From Dokdonella_A sp044227025 (GTDB lineage Bacteria; Pseudomonadota; Gammaproteobacteria; Xanthomonadales; Rhodanobacteraceae), in NCBI RefSeq assembly GCF_044227025.1, contig NZ_JBGAFX010000005.1, forward strand, positions 62,001 through 126,000: a DNA stretch of 64,000 nucleotides. The letters are read 5' to 3'. This document shows, in pieces, positions 27,830 to 35,899 of this stretch. How positions within the stretch are numbered: the first letter of the stretch is position 1; every line of letters begins with the position of its first letter. The notes beneath the pieces are model-generated. The model was not told where the DNA came from, did no database searches, and was given only the letters and a program-made list of their open reading frames with translations. Made by a program: the position numbers and the translations under genes.

Positions 27830-29092
27830 ATGAACGCTTCGACGTCTGCACCGACCGCGCCGACCCGGCCGGCTTCCTTCGCCGCCTTGCGGCACCCCGG
27901 CTTTCGCGCGTACTTCCTGTTGTCGGCACTGGCCATGATGGCCGACAACGTCGAGCACGTGATCAGCTACTGGGTGATGTTCGGCAAGTTCCATTCGCCG
28001 GCGCTCGGCGGCTTCGCGGTGGTTTCGCACTGGCTGCCGTTCCTGCTGTTTTCGGTGTACTCGGGTGCGCTCGCCGATCGCCTCGATCCGCGGCGCATGA
28101 TCCAGCTCGGCATGGCGCTGTTCATGGGTGTGTCGATCACCTGGGGCGTGCTCTTCATCACCGGCACGTTGCAGATCTGGCACGCATGCATCCTGCTGGT
28201 CGTGCACGGCTGTGCGGGCGTGCTGTGGGGACCGCCTTCGCAGTTGCTGCTGCACGACATCGTCGGGCGCGACCACCTGCAGAGCGCGGTGCGCCTCAAC
28301 GCGACCGCGCGCCAGCTCGGCATGCTGGCCGGGCCCGGTGTCGGTGGCGGGTTGCTGCTGTGGCTCGGGCCGAACCTCGGCATCCTCGTCAATGCGTGCC
28401 TCTACCTGCCGTTCATCGCATGGCTCGCGTTCGCGCCGTACGGGCCGAAGTTCCGTACCGCCGGCGCGGTGGTGGCGACGCGCGCGGTGCGCACGCTCGG
28501 CGACATCGCGCGCGCAGTGCGCGAGATCTCGCATCACCGCGTGATCATGGTCATGACCTTGCTGGCCGGCGCGGCGGCATTGTTCATCGGCAACGCCTAC
28601 CAGGCGCAGATGCCGGGCTTCGCGCACGACCTCGGGCAGGGCAAAGCCGACTTCTACTACAGCATGCTGCTCGCGGCGGATGCGGCCGGTGCGCTGACGG
28701 CCGGCATCGTGCTGGAGAGCCGCAACCTGCTGCAGCCGCGCGCGCGCACCGCCTGCGTGCTCGCGATGATCTGGTGTTTCGCGCTGGGTTCGTTCGCGTT
28801 GACGACCGGCTACACGCTCGCGCTCGTGCTGCTGTTCGTCGCGGGTTTCATGGAGCTGTCGTTCAATGCGATGGCGCAGACGCTGGTGCAGCTCGACGCA
28901 CCGGCGGACATGCGCGGCCGTGCGATCGGCGTGTTCAACACGTTCGCCGCCGGCATGCGCACGTTCAGCGGCATCACGGTCGGCCTGGTCGGCGCGAGCA
29001 TCGGCATTCACTGGTCGCTCGCGGCGAGCGCGGCCGTGCTGTTCATCGTGATCGGGACGTTGATGCGCGCGGGTCTCCGGCGCGCCGGCTAG
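27830..29092 (+). CDS. MFS exporter (EntS/DUF-type, 12 helices)
   Basis: A 420-residue major facilitator protein. Loop 2-3 carries the MFS signature YSGALADRLDPRRMI. Other landmarks are the N-terminal LRHPGFRAYFLLSALAMM typical of the EntS-like exporter subgroup, RLNATARQLGMLAGPGVG, and RGRAIGVFNTFAAGMRT near the end. AAGG precedes the ATG. Substrates could be siderophores or drugs; nothing nearby decides. It ends convergently three bases from the antiporter gene. Confidence 0.88.
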   Translation: MNASTSAPTAPTRPASFAALRHPGFRAYFLLSALAMMADNVEHVISYWVMFGKFHSPALGGFAVVSHWLPFLLFSVYSGALADRLDPRRMIQLGMALFMGVSITWGVLFITGTLQIWHACILLVVHGCAGVLWGPPSQLLLHDIVGRDHLQSAVRLNATARQLGMLAGPGVGGGLLLWLGPNLGILVNACLYLPFIAWLAFAPYGPKFRTAGAVVATRAVRTLGDIARAVREISHHRVIMVMTLLAGAAALFIGNAYQAQMPGFAHDLGQGKADFYYSMLLAADAAGALTAGIVLESRNLLQPRARTACVLAMIWCFALGSFALTTGYTLALVLLFVAGFMELSFNAMAQTLVQLDAPADMRGRAIGVFNTFAAGMRTFSGITVGLVGASIGIHWSLAASAAVLFIVIGTLMRAGLRRAG

Positions 29093-29095
29093 CGC

Positions 29096-30679
29096 TCAGG
29101 ATTTCGCCGACAGCGCGCTCAGTTCCTCGAGGTCGAGGTCGCGTTCGAGTTCGTGCAACGTCTCGTCGTCGATCTCGCCCGCGCGGTGCAGGCGGATGAG
29201 TTCGACGCGTGCGGTGGCGACCGCTTCGAGCACGACGTCGAAATGCGCGTGCAGCATCGGCGAGTAGTGGTCGGGACGCTCGGCGTAATCGACGATCATC
29301 GTCGCCTTGCGCGTATAGCGCTCGAGCAGCCTCGGATGGACGAGGTTGCCGTCGCCGTCGTAGGCGACGCGCTCGACCGCGACCAATTGCACCTGCGCCA
29401 TCGCGGACTCGGCCTGGTTCATGGTGATGCGCGCCTTGTCGCCGGGCGCCTCGACCAGGCAGGCCCAGCGGATCAGGCGCTCGAGCGTCGTTGCCTGCAG
29501 CAGCACGGTGCCGAGTATGACCACGAACGACGTGACCAGGATGACGTCGCGGCCGGGGAATCCGTCGGGCACGCTCAGCGCGAGCGCGAGCGTCACCACG
29601 CCGCGCACGCCGGCCCAGCCGAGCACGCTGGCACCGCGCGCGCCGATCGGTGCATGCCGGGTCACGCCGAGGCGGGCGCACGCGCGAATCACCCCGTCGC
29701 TGCCGTACATCCATGCGAAGCGGGCGAGGATGAGCGCGACGAGCACGGCGAGGCTCGGCGCGCCCATCGTCACGACGACCGCGCCGAAACCGCCGGCGCG
29801 TTCGATCACGCCGCGCAGCGAAAGGCCGATCAGCATGAACAGCGCAGCCTCGATCAGGAACACCATGACCGTCCAGAACGCGGAGCCGCGCATGCGCGTC
29901 GACGCCGACAGCACCGTGTGCGCGTGCCAGCTGGCGATCAATGCCGCGGTGACGGTCGCGATGACGCCCGACACGTGCAGTTTCTCGGCGAGCAGGTAGG
30001 CGCACCACGAGACCAGCGAGGTCGCGGCGATGATGAGGTACTCGTCGCCGAGGCGGCGCACGAGCTTGACCCAGATCATTCCGATGGCGATGCCGACGAG
30101 CACGCCGCCACCGGCCAGCACGAAGAAGCGCCCGATCGCGCCGGTGGCGCTGAAGCTGCCGGTGACGCCGGCCGCGATCGCGAAACGGAACAGCACGAGG
30201 CCGGTCGCGTCGTTTAGCAGGCTTTCGCCCTCCAGCAGGATCTTCAGTCGCCGCGGCAGCGTGACCCGTTGCAGCACCGCGCGCGCGGACACGGCGTCCG
30301 GTGGTGCGACGATCGCGCCGAGCGCGGCGCAGGCCGCCCAAGGCCACGCCGGAAACAGCAGGTGCGCGGTGACCGCGACCACCAGCGTCGTGAACAGCAC
30401 CGCGCCGATTGCGAGCGACGCGATGCCGATGAGGTGGCGCTTCAACTGGCCGAGCGCGATCGTCCACGCGCTGTCCATCAGCAGCGGCGGCAGGAACAGC
30501 ACGATCACGAACTCGGGGTTGATCGCGATCGTCGGCACGCCGGGCAGGAACGCGAGCAGCGCGCCGCCGCTGATCAGCGCGACCGGCGGCGGCAGGTGGA
30601 CGCGGTGCGCGACGTGGTGCAGGACGATGATCGCGAGGAACATCGCGATCGCGAGTTCGAACAGGTGCACGTAGTCCAT
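29096..30679 (-). CDS. CPA1-family Na+/H+ antiporter
   Basis: A 527-residue inner-membrane cation/proton exchanger. About twelve helices occupy residues 5-400. FLPPLLMDSAW, the ALGAIVAPPDAVSA block (ion-binding Asp), LLEGESLLNDATGLVLF and WAGVRGVVTLALALS are the family hallmarks. A cytoplasmic, mostly helical tail of about 125 residues (TMNQAESAMAQVQL onward) is acidic at its end. The ATG at 30679 is used; a GTG lies one codon upstream, and GAGG precedes both. It shares a short gap with the DUF6882-type gene upstream. Confidence 0.92.
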   Translation of the reverse strand: MDYVHLFELAIAMFLAIIVLHHVAHRVHLPPPVALISGGALLAFLPGVPTIAINPEFVIVLFLPPLLMDSAWTIALGQLKRHLIGIASLAIGAVLFTTLVVAVTAHLLFPAWPWAACAALGAIVAPPDAVSARAVLQRVTLPRRLKILLEGESLLNDATGLVLFRFAIAAGVTGSFSATGAIGRFFVLAGGGVLVGIAIGMIWVKLVRRLGDEYLIIAATSLVSWCAYLLAEKLHVSGVIATVTAALIASWHAHTVLSASTRMRGSAFWTVMVFLIEAALFMLIGLSLRGVIERAGGFGAVVVTMGAPSLAVLVALILARFAWMYGSDGVIRACARLGVTRHAPIGARGASVLGWAGVRGVVTLALALSVPDGFPGRDVILVTSFVVILGTVLLQATTLERLIRWACLVEAPGDKARITMNQAESAMAQVQLVAVERVAYDGDGNLVHPRLLERYTRKATMIVDYAERPDHYSPMLHAHFDVVLEAVATARVELIRLHRAGEIDDETLHELERDLDLEELSALSAKS

Positions 30680-30688
30680 CACCGCACC

Positions 30689-31150
30689 TCAGGGCAGGCG
30701 CCGCATCGCGGCGATCAGCAGGAACAGGCTGGCCGCGCCGTGCGGTGCGACATAGGCGCCCTCGAGGCCGGCGTGCTTGCACGCCATCGCGGTGATCTCC
30801 CACGCCATGTCCTCGTCGCACTCGATCGCGCGCTGCGCGAAGACATCCATGCCCGTGAATGCGGCGAGCGCGGCGTGGTCGTAGCCGTGCGCACGCGTCG
30901 CCTCCGGAAGATTCCGGTTCGTGCGCCACCAGACGAGGCTCCCGCTCGACGGCACGAACGACGCCACCGGCACGACCATCGCCTCGGCCACGGGCGTGCC
31001 GCCATCGCTGAAGCGCAACGTGGCGCGTTCGAAGTCGGCATCGAACCGTTCGTGGCGGCCGAGGCCGTGCGCCTTTTCCAGCGCCGACTGTTTCGCATCC
31101 AGCTCGGCGAGTGCGTCGGCGACGAATGCGTCGAACTCTTCGTCGGTCAT
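30689..31150 (-). CDS. DUF6882-like protein
   Basis: A 153-residue cytoplasmic protein. An N-terminal acidic helix (MTDEEFDAFVADALAELDAK) leads into a beta/helical region with LVWWRTNRNLPE and a final ASLFLLIAAMRRL. The sequence pattern fits DUF6882, tentatively. No catalytic motif is visible. It sits nine bases upstream of the antiporter gene on the same strand and is likely co-transcribed. Confidence 0.75.
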   Translation of the reverse strand: MTDEEFDAFVADALAELDAKQSALEKAHGLGRHERFDADFERATLRFSDGGTPVAEAMVVPVASFVPSSGSLVWWRTNRNLPEATRAHGYDHAALAAFTGMDVFAQRAIECDEDMAWEITAMACKHAGLEGAYVAPHGAASLFLLIAAMRRLP

Positions 31151-31512
31151 GCGGTATTCCTTGCGAAGTACGCTGCGAAGTCTAGCGGACCGAGGCCCCG
31201 TGTTGGCTCGAAGGTCGTCTACCGCGTGCCGCGCGCTACGGGCGCCTGGAAGCGACCCGGCCCTTGAGCGTGAATCCGGTTGATGCCCTCGACGAATTCG
31301 ACCCGCGACACCAGCGGCCCGAGCGTCGAGCGTGCGAGGTCGGGCATTTCGGCGGAAGGGTGCACGCCAATGAATCGCTATCCCGGCCGGGCCTTCGGCG
31401 CAATGCGCGACGGCATGCGGATCGGTGAAACGACACGGCGCGCCCCGCTGGTGACTCGCAGTCGATCATCCTAGCGCGAACGCGCCATGCACGCCGAGGT
31501 GGCGCTTGCCAC
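31151..31512. other. Gap upstream of the porin-like operon end
   Basis: About 360 bases without a confident gene. The only coding-like stretch is the 48-codon minus-strand frame at 31219-31365. No repeat or RNA gene is seen. Confidence 0.45.
31219..31365 (-). CDS. Possible small ORF or gene remnant
   Basis: A 48-codon frame with G/C at most third positions, as in real genes here. It can start at GTG 31365 or ATG 31347 and includes PLVSRVEFVEGINRI and ends FQAPVARGTR. A stop lies immediately upstream in frame, so it may be a small gene or the relic of a longer one. No family recognised. Confidence 0.3.
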   Translation of the reverse strand: MHPSAEMPDLARSTLGPLVSRVEFVEGINRIHAQGPGRFQAPVARGTR

Positions 31513-32733
31513 TCAGAAGATCACGCGTACGCCGAGCTGCAGCTGCGTGTCGGTCTGCAATGCCGCGAGCCCTTCCTCCAGACGCTGGGTGCGCCAGCTG
31601 CGCACGCGCAGTGCTTCGCCGGTCAGTCGCAGCCAGTCGCGCGGACGCCAGTTCAGCGCGAGCGTGATCGCGTTGCCGTGCTCGCGCACGCGGTTGGCGA
31701 TCTCGCGCGGCAGTTGGTCGGTCGAGAACACGTCGAAGCGCAATGCCGGCCGCCAGGCCCCGCGGTCCCAGCCGGCGAGGAGATACGCGGCGCGGAAATC
31801 GGTGGCCGTGCTGAAGAACGGCGAAGGCGCGATTGCGGTCGAACCGGTCATCGCCTGGCCGATCAACGCGACGTCGCCGACGCGAGTTCGTGCGCCGACG
31901 CTCCAGAAATCGGTTTCCCAGCTGAATACAGGCGAGCGCCCGCGGCTGAAGCTGGCGGGATCGGCTTCGTTGTCGTAGCGCAGGATCGAAACGCTGCCGA
32001 TCCCGCGCATCTCCCAGTTCGCGCCGGCGTACCAGCCGAGGCGACCGTCGTTTTCGAGGAACGGATTGAAGCGCAGCGGTACCGCCTCGTTTTCGTCGAC
32101 GGCGTAGACGTCCGGCTCGCGCACGCGACTGCCGAGACCGGAGACGAGATCGGATAGCGACCAGCCGCGTGCGGCGAGCAGTTCGCCGGCGGGATCGTTG
32201 CTGCGCACGAGTGCGGCGACGGCGCCCGTCGTCGACCGTTCACCGCGCCATTCGACGCGACCCTCCGCACCGATGCCGCGGAACTCCTCGCCGATCCATG
32301 CATTGATCGCCGACGACGTCAGCGTCCATGGGCTGGTCCAGCCGATCGCATCGTTCTCGAGCGATACCGGCGGGAAGAACGTGCCGACTTTCAGCGACCA
32401 GCGCAGCGGCGTGACCGATACCGGCCGATAGCGCAGGTACGCCTCGAGCAGCGATACCGAATTCGTGTCGGTGGTCTGGTATTGCAGTTCGGCCTGCGCC
32501 AGCAGCGACGGCGTGAGCACGGCGGTTGCCGAAAGGCCCGCCTGCACGCAGGTCGCATCGGTGCCGCCACCGCCGAATCGCGTCTTGCCGAGGCCGCCGT
32601 CGGCGAAGCTGCGTTCGTCGGCTCGGGCGAGGAAGCGGCAATCGAGGTATCCATGCGCGCTGAAGTCGACGGCCCACGCCTCGCCCGCAAGCGCCATTGC
32701 GATGCCTGCGGCCAGGAGGCGCGCGGCGCTCAT
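31513..32733 (-). CDS. Outer-membrane beta-barrel (porin-like) protein
   Basis: A 406-residue exported protein with a signal peptide ending GEAWAVD. Alternating amphipathic strands separated by turns fill the mature part (AELQYQTTDTNSVSLLEAYLR, SLKVGTFFPPVSLEND, EMRGIGSVSILRYDN, RPALRFDVFS), and the last residue is Phe (LQLGVRVIF), the classic outer-membrane barrel ending. Its ATG overlaps the stop of the EAL gene (ATGA). It is the third gene of a coupled trio with a cupredoxin-like protein and a c-di-GMP phosphodiesterase. Confidence 0.78.
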   Translation of the reverse strand: MSAARLLAAGIAMALAGEAWAVDFSAHGYLDCRFLARADERSFADGGLGKTRFGGGGTDATCVQAGLSATAVLTPSLLAQAELQYQTTDTNSVSLLEAYLRYRPVSVTPLRWSLKVGTFFPPVSLENDAIGWTSPWTLTSSAINAWIGEEFRGIGAEGRVEWRGERSTTGAVAALVRSNDPAGELLAARGWSLSDLVSGLGSRVREPDVYAVDENEAVPLRFNPFLENDGRLGWYAGANWEMRGIGSVSILRYDNEADPASFSRGRSPVFSWETDFWSVGARTRVGDVALIGQAMTGSTAIAPSPFFSTATDFRAAYLLAGWDRGAWRPALRFDVFSTDQLPREIANRVREHGNAITLALNWRPRDWLRLTGEALRVRSWRTQRLEEGLAALQTDTQLQLGVRVIF

Positions 32734-35069
32734 CGGCGCGCGCCTTTTTGCGGCGCACCGGCTTCGCCGCTCGCGACCATTGCCGCGAGCGCGTCCGGTT
32801 CGAGCGCGCGCGCGATGTAGTACCCCTGCGCATGGTCGCAACCGACGTCGCGCAGGTAGTCGAGCGCAGCGCGCGTCTCGATGCCTTCGGCCGTGACGCG
32901 GTAGCCGAGGCGGTGGCCGAGTTCGACGATCGAACGCACCATCGTGCGGTCACCGACATCCTCGTCGAGCTTCTGGGTGAAGAATCGGTCGATCTTGATC
33001 TCGCGCACGGGCAGGCGACGCAGGTAGGCGAGCGACGACTGGCCGACACCGAAGTCGTCGATCGCGAGATCGATGCCGAGGTCGGCGAGCCGCTTCAATA
33101 CCTGGATCGCCGTGTCGGGTTCGCCCATCACCGCACTCTCGGTCAGCTCGAGCACGATGCTGCGCGGTGCGACGCCATGCAGCGAGAGGAGGTCGGAGAG
33201 GCGCGCCGGCAGGTCGCTGTCGTCGAGGTCGCGGGCGGAAAGATTCACCGCGATGCGCAGCTCGTGCCCGCGCAGGCTCCATTCGTGCGCCTGCGCGACA
33301 GCGGTCGCGAGCGCCCATCGCGTCAGGCGACGGATGTTGCCGGTCTTCTCGGCGAGCGGGATGAACATGTCCGGCGGCACCGCGCCGCGTTGCGGATGGC
33401 TCCAGCGCACCAGCGCTTCGACGCTGTCGATGCGGTTGTCGGCGAAGCGCAGTTTCGGCTGGTAGTGAAGGCGCAACTGGTCGCGGTCGAGCGCTTCGCG
33501 CAGGTCCGTCATCAACGTCAGGCGTTCCTGCCGGTGCGGGTCGGTCGCCGCGTCGTAGACCGCGACCGGGTCCTCCGAACCAAGCGCGGCGATCAGCGCG
33601 ATCTCGGCGTGGCGCAGCAGCGTGCTCGCTTCGTTGCCATGTTCGGGATTGAGTGCGATGCCGATCGCCGGCGAGGTGTCGATTGAAAGGTCGGCTTCCT
33701 GGTACGGCGTGCCGAGCATGTCGAGGATGCGGAACGCGACCTCGATCGCCTCGGCCTTGCCGGCCGCGTCGATCCACAGCGCGAACTGGGTGTCCGTTGC
33801 TCGTGCGGCGAGGCCGCGTTGCGCGAGCGGCTGCAGGCGCCCGGCGGCGTCACGCATGAGGCGGTCGCTGATCGAATGCCCCATGGTCTGGATGATGTCG
33901 GGCAGGCGCGCGAGGCCGACCATCAGCAGGGCGCCCGCAGTCGGCCGTTCCGCGACCGCGCGCTGGATGGCCGACTCCGCAGCCTGGCGGTTCGGCAGGC
34001 CGGTGACGGCGTCGTGCACGGACTGGAATCGGATGCGCTCCTCGCGCTCGGCGATCGCCCGCGTCATGCTCGAAAGCGCGGCACTGAGCTGGCCGACCTC
34101 GTCGTGCTTGCCGGGTGCATCGGCCGCGGCATAGTCGCCGGCGCCGATGCGCCGGGCGGCGGCGGCCAGTTTCTCGATCGGGCGTGCAACGCCGCGTGCG
34201 ATCAGCATCGCGCCGATCAGGCCGATCACCAGCCCGAGCGTGACCAGACTCGCCCATGCGATCGCGCCGGTGCGGTATGGCTGCAGTGCGGCGTCGAGCG
34301 AGTAACCGAGCACCGCGGCAACCGGCGCCCCGCGTTGCGACTCCTTGAGGCGCGTCGCGAGGGCGACGTATTCGAGTGCACCGACGCGGACCAGCGTCGG
34401 TTGCGGCGGCAAGCCGTGCGCGATGAGCGTCGGCGCGATCTCCACGGCATTGTCTCCATGCGCGATGGCGATCCAATGACCATCGCCGGTGTCGGTGACC
34501 AGTTCGAGCGAATTGGGCAATGCCGACAACTGCTGCAGGCGTGCGAGCAGCGCATCGTCGACCGGAATGCCCGCCGCGATGAGCGCGATCGGCTTGGGCG
34601 CGTAGACGGGCACCACGATCATCCAGTAGGCCTTGCCGTCGATCGCCACGACCGCCGCGGCGGGATGGTCGATCGCGGCGTCGGCGAGATCCGGGAACGC
34701 GAATGGCTCGCCGATGCTGGAAGACGTGGTGTCGGAGCGGATCGTGCCATCGAGCCCGACCAGGAGCATGCGCTCGGCGCCGATGCGCCGGCCGTGGTTG
34801 CGCAACGCGGACAGCACCGTGCCCTGGTCGTCCTGCGCGATGGCCGAGCGCAGCGCGAAATCGAGCGACAGCACCTGCACGTTGTCGGCGACGCGGTTGG
34901 AGATGTCGTCGAGCTGGCGCGCGACCGCGCCCGCGCCGATGCCGAGCTGGCGTTCGCCCTCGGCGATGAGCGCGTGCCGCGCGACGTTGTAGACGAGCAG
35001 AGCCGTGAACGCCTGCACCGCGACCATGGTCGCGACGAACAGCAGGGCGAGGCGCAGGCGGAAGCTCAT
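32730..35069 (-). CDS. Membrane GGDEF-EAL protein, probable c-di-GMP phosphodiesterase with inactive GGDEF
   Basis: A 779-residue inner-membrane signalling protein. TM1 is about 8-28, a periplasmic Cache-like sensor about 30-265, TM2 about 268-292, and HAMP about 292-345. The GGDEF domain (350-505) has ATDTQF at 424-429 in place of the catalytic GGDEF, so cyclase activity is unlikely. The EAL domain (515-765) keeps the metal and catalytic motifs: VEALVRW (EAL 551-553), VNLSARD, LELTES, AIDDFGVG, EIKID and TAEGIET. It probably degrades cyclic di-GMP in response to a periplasmic cue. It starts three bases after the cupredoxin-like gene. Confidence 0.92.
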   Translation of the reverse strand: MSFRLRLALLFVATMVAVQAFTALLVYNVARHALIAEGERQLGIGAGAVARQLDDISNRVADNVQVLSLDFALRSAIAQDDQGTVLSALRNHGRRIGAERMLLVGLDGTIRSDTTSSSIGEPFAFPDLADAAIDHPAAAVVAIDGKAYWMIVVPVYAPKPIALIAAGIPVDDALLARLQQLSALPNSLELVTDTGDGHWIAIAHGDNAVEIAPTLIAHGLPPQPTLVRVGALEYVALATRLKESQRGAPVAAVLGYSLDAALQPYRTGAIAWASLVTLGLVIGLIGAMLIARGVARPIEKLAAAARRIGAGDYAAADAPGKHDEVGQLSAALSSMTRAIAEREERIRFQSVHDAVTGLPNRQAAESAIQRAVAERPTAGALLMVGLARLPDIIQTMGHSISDRLMRDAAGRLQPLAQRGLAARATDTQFALWIDAAGKAEAIEVAFRILDMLGTPYQEADLSIDTSPAIGIALNPEHGNEASTLLRHAEIALIAALGSEDPVAVYDAATDPHRQERLTLMTDLREALDRDQLRLHYQPKLRFADNRIDSVEALVRWSHPQRGAVPPDMFIPLAEKTGNIRRLTRWALATAVAQAHEWSLRGHELRIAVNLSARDLDDSDLPARLSDLLSLHGVAPRSIVLELTESAVMGEPDTAIQVLKRLADLGIDLAIDDFGVGQSSLAYLRRLPVREIKIDRFFTQKLDEDVGDRTMVRSIVELGHRLGYRVTAEGIETRAALDYLRDVGCDHAQGYYIARALEPDALAAMVASGEAGAPQKGARR

Positions 35070-35072
35070 GGC

Positions 35073-35714
35073 TCAGTAGTGCTTGCGTTCTTTGTCGGCG
35101 GGATCCGGGCGTGGATCGGCGGTCAGCGACAGCGTGAAGGTCGTGCTCGCGGGGACGGTGCCGACATCGATCGCCTGTTCCGCCTCGGGGTGCCCCGGGC
35201 GCAGTTGCGGATGCCATACGCTGATCACGTAGTGGCCGGCAGGCAGGTCGCGGAACACGACGTGGCCCTGCGCATCCGACTTCGCAACCCACGGCGCATC
35301 GGATACGTACAGGTGCGTGATCATCTGGTCGTGGATATTGCATCCCACGGCGATCTCGCCGACGTGGTCGAGCACGACCGGAGGCGCGCTCGCGCCCGGT
35401 GCGATGACGAACTCGAACGATTTCGCCGGCGCGAACGAATAGACGTGGTGGCGCGTGCGATCGCTGTTGCGGAACACCACGTTGTCGCCTGGTCGGAAGA
35501 TCTCGACGTACGGAATGAAGGTCTCGTTGCGCTGGTCGATCGGGCGCGTCGCGGCCGGCCGCGCATGAGGCGTGCCATTGCCGCCACGAACGCTGACCAC
35601 GGCGTCCTGTGCGGGAGAGCCACGGGCATCGGACACCGTGACGTCGAGTTCGGCCGCGGAGGCGAACATCGGCAACAGCGCCAGCAATGCGAACGCTTTC
35701 GCGTCGGGAAGCAT
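35073..35714 (-). CDS. Periplasmic cupredoxin-like protein (methylamine-utilisation-protein type)
   Basis: A 213-residue protein with a signal peptide (residues 1-20). An N-terminal beta-sandwich leads into a cupredoxin-like core, with candidate type 1 copper ligands H89/H90 in RTRHHVYSF and C125, H128 and M131 in VGCNIHDQM. That is the His...Cys-x2-His-x2-Met order of blue copper sites. The C-terminal part (GHVVFRDLPAGHYVISVW) resembles a carboxypeptidase-regulatory beta fold. Homologues are often annotated methylamine utilisation proteins, but no such pathway is present. It is first in a coupled operon with the EAL and barrel genes. Confidence 0.82.
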   Translation of the reverse strand: MLPDAKAFALLALLPMFASAAELDVTVSDARGSPAQDAVVSVRGGNGTPHARPAATRPIDQRNETFIPYVEIFRPGDNVVFRNSDRTRHHVYSFAPAKSFEFVIAPGASAPPVVLDHVGEIAVGCNIHDQMITHLYVSDAPWVAKSDAQGHVVFRDLPAGHYVISVWHPQLRPGHPEAEQAIDVGTVPASTTFTLSLTADPRPDPADKERKHY

Positions 35715-35899
35715 CCGTCCCCCTTTTCGGACGTGTCCGGCCAGTCTATCGCAATGGCCCCGCAGTACATGAATCCGTCGCTTTCGCAGCGAACCCGTCG
35801 CGTCGGCTGGTCGCATGTTGCCGCCGTGCCGGGCTGCGCGCGGGCTGCGGGAGCCGGTGCCAGCGGCGGTGCGCCGCTCCAGCCGGGCACACGATCGTG

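Noticed and set aside
35073..35714. Methylamine utilisation pathway
   Set aside because: Only the cupredoxin-like protein matches that annotation; no methylamine dehydrogenase subunits or maturation genes are present.
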